Shown piece by piece: positions 40,092 through 47,963 of a stretch of DNA of 64,000 nt. Under the pieces are notes generated by a model that searched no databases, had not been told where the DNA came from, and worked only from the letters and a program-made list of their open reading frames with translations. Position 1 is the first letter of the stretch; each line of letters opens with the position of its first letter. Source of the stretch: TMP-86 sp044226865 (GTDB lineage Bacteria > Pseudomonadota > Gammaproteobacteria > Steroidobacterales > Steroidobacteraceae). The position numbers were made by a program, and so were the translations under genes. The stretch lies in contig JBGAGE010000009.1 of the NCBI GenBank assembly GCA_044226865.1, forward strand, positions 157,747 through 221,746. The letters are read 5' to 3'.

Positions 40092-41201
40092 ATGAAATCC
40101 CGTGCCGCCATTTGCTTTGAAGCCGGCAAAGCGCTCGAAGTCGTGACCGTCGATCTGGATGGCCCGAAAGCCGGAGAAGTGCTGGTTGAGATCAAGGCCA
40201 GCGGCGTATGCCATACAGATGAGTTCACTCGATCGGGCGCCGACCCGGAAGGGCTTTTCCCTGCCATCTTCGGGCATGAAGGCGCCGGCATCGTCGTTGA
40301 AGTGGGGCCCGGCGTGAAGTCGCTCAAGAAGGGGGATCACGTGATCCCCCTGTATACGCCAGAGTGCCGAGAATGCAAGAGCTGCACCTCGCACAAGACG
40401 AACTTGTGCACGGCGATTCGCGCCACGCAGGGAAAAGGCGTGATGCCCGATGGCACGAGCCGGTTCTCCTTGGACGGAAGACCGGTCCATCACTACATGG
40501 GATGCTCAACCTTTTCCAACTTTACCGTGCTTCCGGAAATCGCATTGGCCAAAGTTCGGTCGGATGCGCCATTCGAAAAGATCTGTTACATCGGTTGCGG
40601 TGTGACGACCGGCATCGGCGCCGTAATCAATACGGCCAAAGTGGAAGCAGGCGCTAATGTAGTCGTCTTCGGGCTTGGTGGAATTGGGCTTAATGTCATT
40701 CAGGGCGCGCGGCTCGTGGGCGCCAACAAGATCATCGGCGTGGACATCAATCCAAAGCGGAAGATGCTTGCGGAGCGGTTTGGCATGACCCATTTTGTCA
40801 ATCCTAAAGAGGTGGGCGGCGACCTCGTTGCCCATCTGGTTGCGCTTACTGACGGCGGCGCCGATTATAGTTTCGAATGCATTGGGAATGTTGATCTGAT
40901 GCGGCAGGCGCTGGAGTGCACGCATCGAGGCTGGGGCGTATCAGTGATCATTGGGGTCGCGGGCGCAGGGCAAGAGATCAAGACACGTCCGTTTCAGCTG
41001 GTAACCGGACGGGTGTGGAAAGGCACTGCCTTTGGTGGCGCCAGGGGCCGCACCGACGTGCCGAAAATCGTGGATTGGTACATGGACAACAAGATCAGCA
41101 TCGACCCGCTTATCACCCACGTGATGCCGCTCGATAAGATCAATACGGCATTTGACCTGATGCACTCAGGAGAATCGATTCGCAGCGTCATTACGTTTTG
41201 A
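40092..41201 (+). CDS. frmA: S-(hydroxymethyl)glutathione dehydrogenase/class III alcohol dehydrogenase
   Basis: A 369-residue class III alcohol dehydrogenase. Catalytic zinc ligands are C40 and H62-E63 with a later Cys ('YIGCGVTTGIG'); structural zinc is held by C92, C95, C98 and C106. The NAD fold has 'VFGLGGIGLNVIQGARLVGA' and the C terminus 'HSGESIRSVITF' is typical. It oxidises the spontaneous formaldehyde-glutathione adduct to S-formylglutathione in the cytoplasm, and can reduce S-nitrosoglutathione. ATG 40092 follows GGAGAG; the open frame upstream to 39738 is not part of the family. It gives a sink for formaldehyde released by N- or O-demethylation in this region. The S-formylglutathione hydrolase gene is not adjacent. 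Confidence 0.93.
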   Translation: MKSRAAICFEAGKALEVVTVDLDGPKAGEVLVEIKASGVCHTDEFTRSGADPEGLFPAIFGHEGAGIVVEVGPGVKSLKKGDHVIPLYTPECRECKSCTSHKTNLCTAIRATQGKGVMPDGTSRFSLDGRPVHHYMGCSTFSNFTVLPEIALAKVRSDAPFEKICYIGCGVTTGIGAVINTAKVEAGANVVVFGLGGIGLNVIQGARLVGANKIIGVDINPKRKMLAERFGMTHFVNPKEVGGDLVAHLVALTDGGADYSFECIGNVDLMRQALECTHRGWGVSVIIGVAGAGQEIKTRPFQLVTGRVWKGTAFGGARGRTDVPKIVDWYMDNKISIDPLITHVMPLDKINTAFDLMHSGESIRSVITF

Positions 41202-41352
41202 TCGCGGGTCAGGCCTTTGCGGAAAACCTTACTTGGGCTGCCGAACGTGATTTCGCTGCTTTCCGCGGATTGTGTTCTGCGGGAGGACTTTCGGAATTCG
41301 ACATCGATCTGGCTGAGCTCTTAGCGCGATTGGCAGGCACTGTAATCCCAAC

Positions 41353-41850
41353 TTAGAAGATGCTGCTTGGGCCATTCGTCTGGGAATCGCCAGCAACTGG
41401 CTGAACGACGCCCCAGTGAGCGATCAGCTTGCCGTCGCGGAATTGGAAGAAATCCGCCGTAGCAAATCCTGGCTCATTCGGCACCGGCTTCCAGTGCACG
41501 TACGCGGCGACGAGATCGCCTTCGCCGATGAGCTTGTGAATCGTCGCAGACACGTTGGGAAACTTGACCAGCAGTGCCTTGGCGCTCTCCACAAAGCCTT
41601 TGACGCTTGGGTCGGTGGTCCCGGGCATATGTTCCCGGTAGTCAGGCGCCAGCATTTTGGCGGCTTCCTCCGGATTCTTGCGGTTCCACATCGTGTCGAT
41701 GATTGCGCGCGTCAGTGCCTTGTTGTCTAGGCGGGCCTGACTTGATTCGGCATGGCGCTTTATCGTGGGCGTCGGATTGCTACCTGCGACAACGGCACCT
41801 GTCATTGAGAGCATGATCGCCGTTGCGGCGGCTAATGTGGTTCGTATCAT
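41353..41850 (-). CDS. Exported SnoaL-like (polyketide-cyclase type) protein
   Basis: A 165-residue protein with a signal peptide (residues 1-22, ending 'GAVVAGS') and a SnoaL-like ester-cyclase domain: 'NKALTRAIIDTMWNRKNPEE', 'LAPDYREHMPGTTDPSVKGF', and 'ADFFQFRDGKLIAHWGVVQP', the last being the most conserved motif of the group. It follows the CehA-like gene by 88 bp on the same strand, and both are exported. An isomerase, dehydratase or binding role in the periplasm is possible; the catalytic residues of characterised SnoaL enzymes are not all evident. Confidence 0.85.
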   Translation of the reverse strand: MIRTTLAAATAIMLSMTGAVVAGSNPTPTIKRHAESSQARLDNKALTRAIIDTMWNRKNPEEAAKMLAPDYREHMPGTTDPSVKGFVESAKALLVKFPNVSATIHKLIGEGDLVAAYVHWKPVPNEPGFATADFFQFRDGKLIAHWGVVQPVAGDSQTNGPSSIF

Positions 41851-41938
41851 TATCTGTTCTCCTGGATTTGTTGACTGGGCGGTCGCACGCGCGCTTCGCT
41901 GTGAGGTCTGTGGTCATGAAGACCGGCGCGCCTGACGG

Positions 41939-44050
41939 CTAGTTGGATTCAGTGGCACTTCTGATCAACTCATCGTATCGGTCACTTGCTTGTTTCACGC
42001 GCTTAGTCAGCGATGGAAGTTGATCGATCCAGTACCGGTTCATGCGTTCCTTTGTATCGAAGGGTTCGACCGTCTCGTTTTCCAGCATCGACTGATTCAA
42101 AGCATCCTGCATATGTTGCTTGAGTGAGGAAGCGATGGCGGGAACCGCTTCTTTCTTCCAGGTCTTTTGACCATTCACGATTACGTAGACGGGCGCGCTC
42201 CATGCGTGTAAGCCGGGCTTGGCGCCGTGAGCCCGCACGACAAACCACGTGCTATGCGAGGCAAGCACGGCGTGTCTCAGTTCAATCTGCGAATCGAGAG
42301 CTTTTGCTGTCTTCGCTGTCTTCACGACACCTTGCTCGACCAGTTCAAGAGAGGCAATCGGGCCGGCGTCGGGATTCAGGCTGGCTTTGGCTCGTATTTC
42401 AATCGGTTGGCCAACCTGGATCTGCAAGACGGATCCCATGTCCTGTCCATTGACGGTGAACTCGATCATGGGGCCGCTGGTGACGAAGGTGCGGCCATTT
42501 TTCAATCCCTCGTGCCAACGCGCTGGATCGAACGCGCCTTTGATCTTCACATAGCTGCGCAGTCCGCCGAGCACCGGTCCCAATGGAAAATCAGTTCCTG
42601 CGGCGGGCGAGATCCTGTAGCCGAGGTTCAAAAAGTCGAACCATAACGAATCGCCGTGGCAATTCACGGACATGATTTCCATATAGTCGACCAACCCCGC
42701 GGGCACGTCGATCGCCAACCCTCGCGTCACATCGCTGTGAACGACGTCTTCAGGGCAATCTCGCACGGCATTGATCGCATGGGCATAACCCACGAGGCCA
42801 CCATTCTCGTGCGCACGTCCCATGCTCTCGTCATAGAGGAGATAGTGCGGGGGATTTCGATACGATCGGCGGATGTTCATCTGCGCCACGTGACCAAGAA
42901 GCGAGGTGCGCGGGTCTTCCTGCCCGATGACGAGGGCAAATGCTTTCTCAGGCCCAAATCGCACGGGTTCCCACGAATACTGCCGAATGTAGGTCGTCTG
43001 GATGTTGCCCATTTGAAAGTTGTTGCCTACTCGTACATCTTCTGCTTGAAGAAAAAGCTGAAGATTGCGGTCGTCATAGGCGCTATCGCGGGCGTAGTGA
43101 AAATGGCTGTCGCCGGAGTACCATCCGAGTGCGGCCATATCGGTCCAGCGGGTCAGGCGGATTTTGATCGGGTTCGTGGCGTCCGCTTTCACCGTGACGG
43201 TTTGCCTTGCAGTGCGGTACTCGGGCCCCTTTGCGACAATGAGTTCATAGCGTCCGGGCGGCAGTTTCGCCTGGTATGAGCCATCGATATAGAAGACCGA
43301 CCGGTTCGCATGTGACCAAACTGGAATCTCGCGGCTAACACCGCCCACTTCGCTAATCCGTGTAATCCCTTGCGCACCGTTGCGCAGCGGTATCGCCTCG
43401 TCACTGGGGAGCGGCAAGCGACCGGTCTGGTCGTAGAGGCCAACCCGGACAGGAGTTCGCCGGCCTTGTTCATCAAGCACGTCTAGGGCGATGCGTCCGA
43501 ACTGGGTGTGCACAGGAGTTGCGTAGCTGCGCTTGATGGTCAGGTCGCACAAGGTGTATGGTCGGTCACCCGCGATCGTCAGATCCGCGCCATGAAACCC
43601 CAGATTGGCAAATCGCGCCCGATCGAGCGTGACGGTTTGACGGTACAGTGGCGGTTGACTTCCGTTAGGACTTGCCGGAACTTCAATGAATTGGGGCGGC
43701 TGCGTCGGCGCAAAAAGCCCGTTCCCATCGTGCATCAGCACTAGCTTCAATGCGGTGCGTTGTTGTTGAATTGCAACGGTAACATCCACCGGCTCGTCAA
43801 TGTCGAACGCTATCTCGTCGTTCACCTTGAAGTTGAGGTGTCCGCCGGTGACGCATTCGTTTCCATCCACGATTGTCTTGCTACCAAACTTTTGGAACGA
43901 CACGACGTCTTCGATCTGTTCGTTCCGCCAATCCAATTTTCTCCCGACAGGGTCGCTCTCGTCGGCGCGCGCCATGGAGAGCATTAGCACTGCGGACAAA
44001 TTGCACGCAAGGAACGCGTGGATGCAGGGAAGAGAGTTAGTTCGGATCAA
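41939..44050 (-). CDS. Exported CehA/McbA-type (PHP-like) metallohydrolase
   Basis: A 703-residue secreted protein. The start is TTG 44050, followed by a signal peptide (residues 9-29). The N-terminal half is beta-rich ('YELIVAKGPEYRTARQTVTV' is a carboxypeptidase-regulatory-like module). From about residue 315 comes a PHP-like metal-binding domain with H-x-H in 'GWYSGDSHFHYAR', then 'GQEDPRTSLLGHVAQMNI', 'NGGLVGYAHA' and 'AAGTDFPLGPV', as in the CehA/McbA family that includes a carbaryl hydrolase. Family members hydrolyse esters or carbamates. Its substrate here is unknown; it probably forms a transcription unit with the exported SnoaL-like gene downstream. Confidence 0.85.
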   Translation of the reverse strand: MIRTNSLPCIHAFLACNLSAVLMLSMARADESDPVGRKLDWRNEQIEDVVSFQKFGSKTIVDGNECVTGGHLNFKVNDEIAFDIDEPVDVTVAIQQQRTALKLVLMHDGNGLFAPTQPPQFIEVPASPNGSQPPLYRQTVTLDRARFANLGFHGADLTIAGDRPYTLCDLTIKRSYATPVHTQFGRIALDVLDEQGRRTPVRVGLYDQTGRLPLPSDEAIPLRNGAQGITRISEVGGVSREIPVWSHANRSVFYIDGSYQAKLPPGRYELIVAKGPEYRTARQTVTVKADATNPIKIRLTRWTDMAALGWYSGDSHFHYARDSAYDDRNLQLFLQAEDVRVGNNFQMGNIQTTYIRQYSWEPVRFGPEKAFALVIGQEDPRTSLLGHVAQMNIRRSYRNPPHYLLYDESMGRAHENGGLVGYAHAINAVRDCPEDVVHSDVTRGLAIDVPAGLVDYMEIMSVNCHGDSLWFDFLNLGYRISPAAGTDFPLGPVLGGLRSYVKIKGAFDPARWHEGLKNGRTFVTSGPMIEFTVNGQDMGSVLQIQVGQPIEIRAKASLNPDAGPIASLELVEQGVVKTAKTAKALDSQIELRHAVLASHSTWFVVRAHGAKPGLHAWSAPVYVIVNGQKTWKKEAVPAIASSLKQHMQDALNQSMLENETVEPFDTKERMNRYWIDQLPSLTKRVKQASDRYDELIRSATESN

Positions 44051-44945
44051 GTTTGCTTCTTTCTTGAGTTCTAGGCTGTTGCGTTATCGGAATGGAGACG
44101 GCTTTCCATCGCAGTCCGGCTCTTGATCACATTGCTTGCCGATAGACCAATGGAGTCCATTGCAAGAGTGAGGGGCTGCTTAGTTAGTGAGATTGAAGAG
44201 GAGATTGAGTCGTCTCCCAATCGATTCAAAGCGCGGTGGGGGCGAAACTGTTTTGCAACTGATACACATAATCCAAATGTTCACGGCGCTGACTCTGTTC
44301 CACGTATGAACTTGTTTCGAGCCGGTTCTGTTCGTTCTGGGCATTGGTGCCTCCAAGGCGTTAATTCGACGATTTGGCCAGTTGCTCGGCGAGCGCGTAC
44401 CTCCGAAGTTCGCTGAGAGTAAGGGGCCAGCTTGGTATGCCCCTACTTAGGTGGAATGGTTGATCCGGATGTGGGTCTTGTCGGCCCACCAAGAGAAATT
44501 GATGTCATTGACGAGTCGATTCCGTCGCTTTTTGAGTTCGGAATGCACCGGCGGAACCGCCTGGTCGGAGTGGTGTGGGGCAACTCGACCATCCGCTCGG
44601 CCGGGATGGCCACCAGGTTCAGGTAAGACGGTTGGCAGTGAAGGTGTCAACGGTAATGGAGTCAAATGACGGTGGCGTCGAAGGACTGCCGGCGCGAGGT
44701 CAATTCCCAGGCAAGCGGCCGGGCAGGGTGGCGTTGGTTGTTGGCGAATTCCCTAGAACCATTACATTAGCCAGATCCTCCAAACTTCAGATAAATGGAG
44801 CATTTTTGTCCGCCTTTCGATGACGGCTCGCAAGTGTTTACAGGCACTCGTGAATTTCTCAAGAAATTGGGCACAAAGAATATGAAAAAAAATAGTCACA
44901 AAGTTATTATGGGCCTGGTGTGGCTTCGCTGGCCTCTTTTGCGAT
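44051..44945. other. Gene-poor junction between catabolic region and conjugative element
   Basis: 895 bp with no convincing gene. On the minus strand at 44447-44560 a short frame reads 'NDINFSWWADKTHIRINHST', which weakly recalls the W-x2-D-x-T core of IS3-type integrase domains but is closed by a stop and lacks the rest; I would call it a possible relic only. The last 100 bp (44840-44945) are A+T rich, with an A-run at 44884-44891, and probably carry the promoter of the FlhD-like gene. The boundary of the mobile element is expected in this stretch, but I cannot find an att repeat by eye. Confidence 0.45.
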
Positions 44946-45689
44946 ATGGAGATCGAAGTGATTGAACGAGTTGCCGTCCATTCGAGGCCGCTGTCGGCAA
45001 CGCGAATTCCTTCCAATATCCTGGGTGCCCTTCAAGGAGTGAATCGGGAGTTGCTCGAGGGTCTTCGGCACAGCATCTTGTCGGGGCGAGAGACCGTCCC
45101 GCTGCCGAAGGAGGTGGCGCGCCGCATTGCCGGAATGAGTGACGCTCAGCTGGCGCTTTGTTCGAAATGCGGGATCCTCCTAGTGGATTTGCATTTCTTG
45201 CAGTCAGTTCCTCTCGCGGAAATCGAGGCGCTTGCTTCCTGTGATTACGAACTCGACTGTACGATGCCAATGGAGAGTTGGCTAAGTCCTGTGCAATTCG
45301 TGTCGCTCGCCCATTCGACGCTGATGAGCGCATGGCACTTGTGCCAATGGGATATCGAGTGTGCCACCGTACTGACGGGCATTGATCGATCCTTCGCGCT
45401 GGGAATCGCGGGGACTGAATCAATTGAGATGTCGATCATGGCGCGCAAGTTTGGGCACCTCATCCTTCCTCGGTGGCATGCTCGGGAGGCGATCTGGCAA
45501 GACTTGCTGAGCCGGGGACTTGACGAGAGTTCGCCTGGCTCGGTCAACATGACCGTCCGCGGACTTCAATTGAGTGCCCGGATCCGCAATAACCAGATCG
45601 GTCGTCCCATCGCTGGATCGATGACGGCGGGCACCACGTTTGGCCGTAAACCCGGGTCAAACCCTGCCCTGTCAGCCAGTCGCTCGTAG
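44946..45689 (+). CDS. Tandem FlhD-like transcriptional activator
   Basis: A 247-residue protein that I read as two FlhD-like repeats. Repeat 1 (about residues 28-84) has 'LPKEVARRIAGMSDAQLALC' then 'SKCGILLVDLHF'; repeat 2 (about 118-177) has 'GIDRSFALGIAGTESIEMSI' then 'MARKFGHLILPRW'. Both follow the FlhD order: N-terminal helix, G-[IL]-x-x-E/F-A-x-x-[IL], helix-turn-helix, then a strand such as 'LVCHFRF'. FlhD alone is about 110 residues, so the length also fits a duplication. About 70 extra C-terminal residues are polar and unrecognised. It lies upstream of an FlhC-like gene at the head of the virB operon, as SetC/SetD do in SXT-type elements. Similarity is low, so the call needs a profile search. 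Confidence 0.55.
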   Translation: MEIEVIERVAVHSRPLSATRIPSNILGALQGVNRELLEGLRHSILSGRETVPLPKEVARRIAGMSDAQLALCSKCGILLVDLHFLQSVPLAEIEALASCDYELDCTMPMESWLSPVQFVSLAHSTLMSAWHLCQWDIECATVLTGIDRSFALGIAGTESIEMSIMARKFGHLILPRWHAREAIWQDLLSRGLDESSPGSVNMTVRGLQLSARIRNNQIGRPIAGSMTAGTTFGRKPGSNPALSASRS

Positions 45690-45726
45690 CGCATGCTGTC
45701 GCACCAAACGACATTCGGCGGGTTCG

Positions 45727-46140
45727 GTGGTGCGATTGAAGGTAAGCAAGAACAACTCCACGGCAGTCGCGGCGAAACGGTCTTCGGGTGGCGGCGAACA
45801 ACTCGCGTTGGACATTCGCCCGGCGGCGGGCCACCTCGGTGATTCGCCACGTGTCGCGCGCGTTCGCCGACCCGTCGTCGCTCGAGCGCCAGAGTTGGAC
45901 CAGATCTTGAACTCCGCCGACATTGAACGGGTGACGGGGCGGCATCGCTGCACCGTCTTTCGGTGGATGCAAGAGGGGCGGTTTCCGGCAAAGGTGATCC
46001 GTGAGGGACGCCCCATCGGATGGCGTCGGTCGGACGTGGAACGTTGGCTACGCGAACCTGCTGTACGTGCGCTGAACACGCCGGTGGGCGCTACCCCAAC
46101 GTCGGCGGCGCGAATGTCGACGACTACTAACAAGGGGTGA
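45727..46140 (+). CDS. AlpA-family (excisionase-like) DNA-binding protein
   Basis: The C-terminal half holds an AlpA/MerR-like winged helix: 'LNSADIERVTGRHRCTVFRW' followed by 'MQEGRFPAKVIREGRPIGWR' and 'RSDVERWL', the standard three-part motif. AlpA proteins activate integrase or act as excisionase-like factors in islands. From GTG 45727 (or 45730) the protein has 137 residues; the open frame extends to TTG 45640, overlapping the FlhD-like gene by 50 bp, which I think less likely. It lies between the FlhD-like and FlhC-like genes on the same strand. The Arg/Ser-rich N-terminal 60 residues have no recognisable fold. Confidence 0.75.
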   Translation: MVRLKVSKNNSTAVAAKRSSGGGEQLALDIRPAAGHLGDSPRVARVRRPVVARAPELDQILNSADIERVTGRHRCTVFRWMQEGRFPAKVIREGRPIGWRRSDVERWLREPAVRALNTPVGATPTSAARMSTTTNKG

Positions 46141-46147
46141 TCCGCGC

Positions 46148-46762
46148 ATGCGTATCTCCGACCGGCGATTCGAACGCGACTTGAGACGCTACGAGTTGGC
46201 GCAGCGAATGATTGCGCACGAGGCGCGGCGAGGCACCATCGTGCGTTGGACCGGTCTTTCTCGACATCGGGTGGCCTTGCTCCTGAAGGAATTCAATCGG
46301 CCCGACAAGAATCGGTATCGAGGGCCGTCGCCCTGTACCGCGTCTTTTTTCTGCAAGACCGTGGCTCATGAGTCTGAAAGCGCGGCCTTTGCTTACGTCG
46401 CCATGCAGATGAATGTCCTTGAGTCGCCAGACGAACCCCCTGCGTTGGGTCTTGCGGCGCTTGCACGCGCCGAACGGCTCGTGAATGCGTTCGAGCTCTA
46501 TCGGGAGGTTGTGCCGCAGACGCGCTTCACGTTGGAGCACGCGATGCTCCTGGTCTTGGAACTGTCCAACCAGCAGCTATTGTGCCTGGATATTTGCCAG
46601 CAGTGCGAGGGCGTATGGGTCCGCGAGCGGGTCGGGCGCCCGCACCAACGATGCCCGTTCTGTCGCTCTCAAGGTCTGCGATCCTTGGGTCCCACGACGA
46701 TGGGTACCATGGAGTTCGCCTCGATCGCTCAATCCTCTGACAAGCACGCCAGCACCCAGTAG
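46148..46762 (+). CDS. FlhC-like zinc-binding transcriptional activator
   Basis: A 204-residue FlhC-type protein. The N-terminal region 'RYELAQRMIAHEARRGTIVR' and 'WTGLSRHRVALLLKEF' matches FlhC's opening helices. 'FTLEHAMLLVLELSNQQLLC' and then the zinc site C150-x2-C153...C169-x2-C172 (CQQC, CPFC) reproduce the four-Cys cluster of FlhC (spacing x2-x15-x2, usual x2-x16-x2). AAGGGG at 46132-46137 is ten bases before the start. FlhC needs FlhD as partner; the double-FlhD-like protein two genes upstream is the natural candidate. In conjugative elements the FlhDC-like pair SetCD switches on transfer genes, so control of the virB operon is likely. Confidence 0.8.
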   Translation: MRISDRRFERDLRRYELAQRMIAHEARRGTIVRWTGLSRHRVALLLKEFNRPDKNRYRGPSPCTASFFCKTVAHESESAAFAYVAMQMNVLESPDEPPALGLAALARAERLVNAFELYREVVPQTRFTLEHAMLLVLELSNQQLLCLDICQQCEGVWVRERVGRPHQRCPFCRSQGLRSLGPTTMGTMEFASIAQSSDKHASTQ

Positions 46763-46980
46763 TAGCAAGCGAGCACGCCAAGCGCAGCGACCGAAATGCC
46801 CAATACGACCGCATAGGGGAAATGCCCCGCGGGCGCTGCCAACCGGTAGAACGCGGCCATGATGAGGGCCCCGGCACTGATCGTGGAGCAGATCCACACG
46901 ATCGGCGGCTCTAGCAAAGAGAGAACCCCTAGCAGGAGTGCTCGCACGACCGAGAGCGCAGTATTAGCGATCTCTGTCAT
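46729..46980 (-). CDS. Small membrane protein, convergent with flhC-like gene
   Basis: An 83-residue, strongly hydrophobic protein read from ATG 46980; hydrophobic stretches at 6-24, 26-46 and 57-78 suggest two or three membrane helices ('VVRALLLGVLSLLEPPIVWI', 'FPYAVVLGISVAALGVLACY'). The open frame runs much further upstream to 47577, but only this part has an unbroken protein-like composition. It overlaps the 3' end of the FlhC-like gene by 34 bp on the opposite strand. No family recognised and no clear ribosome-binding site, so it may be a small modulator, for example an entry-exclusion type protein, or a chance frame. Confidence 0.5.
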   Translation of the reverse strand: MTEIANTALSVVRALLLGVLSLLEPPIVWICSTISAGALIMAAFYRLAAPAGHFPYAVVLGISVAALGVLACYYWVLACLSED

Positions 46981-47305
46981 TCGATCAGTCGTGTCTGATG
47001 GCAGGTGGAATGCTCGCACGGGTGGTTCCTTCTGATCTGTGTCCTCTGCGTAGAAGCCTAACCTGCTTTTCCGGAGACACCCAATTTGCGTTGAATTCTG
47101 TCGCGTTCTGTTGCGTTTGGCTGCGTGCATCGTTCGCACCGTCGAGTTTGGCCGCGAACTCACGTCATTCGCTCCCTCCTTCGTTGCCTTGTCGATTGTT
47201 GAACTGTGCCCCGTGGCGCAGCGGGTACTGCCGGTCTTCAAAGGCAACGCCGTGCAACCCGCTGCAACGATATGAACGGCAAGCAATGTGAAGGAGGGTG
47301 CAGAT
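46981..47305. promoter_or_regulatory. Regulatory region upstream of the virB operon
   Basis: 325 bp with no gene. It holds the 10-bp iterated element at 47100-47129 and, closer to virB2, a 9-bp inverted repeat (GCAGCGGGT at 47218-47226, ACCCGCTGC at 47257-47265) that encloses a smaller TGCC/GGCA stem; this could be a leader hairpin of the virB mRNA. It is the expected binding area for the FlhDC-like activators. Confidence 0.5.
47100..47129 (+). repeat. Three 10-bp phased direct repeats
   Basis: GTCGCGTTCT, GTTGCGTTTG and GCTGCGTGCA follow each other without gap; a fourth TTGCGTT lies 15 bp earlier at 47086-47092. The common core is (T/C)GCGT, one helical turn apart, a pattern of cooperative protein binding sites. 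It lies about 180-210 bp upstream of virB2. Confidence 0.5.
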
Positions 47306-47605
47306 ATGACGCGGACCAGGTGGATGGGAGCAATGTGGGTGGGGTGTTTGATGATGGCGCTGTGGATGGTGCCGGAGCTGGCTCTGGCGCAGGCCTCACC
47401 GTTTGAGACGGGAGCGACCAATTTGGTCACGACGGTGATCGCGATCGCGACGCCGGTCGCGATCCTGCTGGTGATGGCCTTGGGGGTGGCGGCCGGGGCC
47501 GGCCAAATCTCCTGGAGCTGGCCGATCGGGATCCTGATTGGGATCGCCTTGCTCTTCGGGGCGACGCCGATCGTCACCTGGGCCCGTGGCCTGTTTGGCG
47601 TTTAG
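47306..47605 (+). CDS. virB2: VirB2/TrbC-family pilin
   Basis: A 99-residue pilin precursor. A long signal peptide (residues 5-27, 'MWVGCLMMALWMVPELALAQ') precedes two hydrophobic segments ('LVTTVIAIATPVAILLVMAL', 'SWPIGILIGIALLFGATPIV') separated by a short turn, the standard layout of VirB2/TrbC pilins that form the conjugative pilus. ATG 47306 has AAGGAGGG at 47291-47298; a GTG at 47288 would lie before this site. It is the first gene of the virB operon; the virB3 start follows 10 bp after its stop. Confidence 0.92.
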   Translation: MTRTRWMGAMWVGCLMMALWMVPELALAQASPFETGATNLVTTVIAIATPVAILLVMALGVAAGAGQISWSWPIGILIGIALLFGATPIVTWARGLFGV

Positions 47606-47615
47606 GGAGAGGACC

Positions 47616-47963
47616 ATGAGCTCCTCCGAAGGACTGACCGCCGATGTGCTGTTCGTGGCGGCGACCCGGCCGCCGATGCGCTGGGGAGCCCCCTACATCG
47701 CCATCCTGATCAACGTGGTCGTGACCATGGAGATCTTCCTGATGGTACAAAACCCGCTGGTGTTGGCGGTGGCAATCCCGGTGCATGGGGTATGTGCGCT
47801 GCTATGCGCCCGGGATGCACGCTTCTTCGAACTGGCGCAACTGTGGATGCAGACACGAGCGTTGGGGCTGCTGGCCAACGCGCAGGCATGGCAGGGCGCC
47901 ACCTATACACCGCTCCGATTGAAGGCGGGGCGGGGGCAGGCTGAGCCTCGGGTGGTGCTATGA
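47616..47963 (+). CDS. virB3: VirB3-family inner-membrane protein
   Basis: A 115-residue VirB3 protein: 'VLFVAATRPPMRWGAPYIAI' at the N terminus is the family's conserved start, followed by one or two membrane helices ('LINVVVTMEIFLMVQNPLVL') and 'ARDARFFELAQLWMQTRALG'. It links to the VirB4 ATPase during pilus assembly. ATG 47616 follows GGGAGAGG. Its stop overlaps the virB4 start (ATGA). Confidence 0.92.
   Translation: MSSSEGLTADVLFVAATRPPMRWGAPYIAILINVVVTMEIFLMVQNPLVLAVAIPVHGVCALLCARDARFFELAQLWMQTRALGLLANAQAWQGATYTPLRLKAGRGQAEPRVVL

Noticed and set aside
44447..44665. Possible IS3-type transposase relic on the minus strand
   Set aside because: Only one weak W-x2-D-x-T-like motif, no flanking inverted repeats or further domain; kept only as a remark on the junction region.
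47211..47270. tRNA-like stretch (GTGGCGCAGCGGG with a CTTCAAA loop)
   Set aside because: No acceptor stem or T-arm can be formed; better explained as a simple inverted repeat in the virB leader.
46981..47577. Upstream extension of the small membrane protein frame on the minus strand
   Set aside because: The extension is opposite virB2 and the promoter region and its translation is low-complexity; only the last 83 codons look like a protein.
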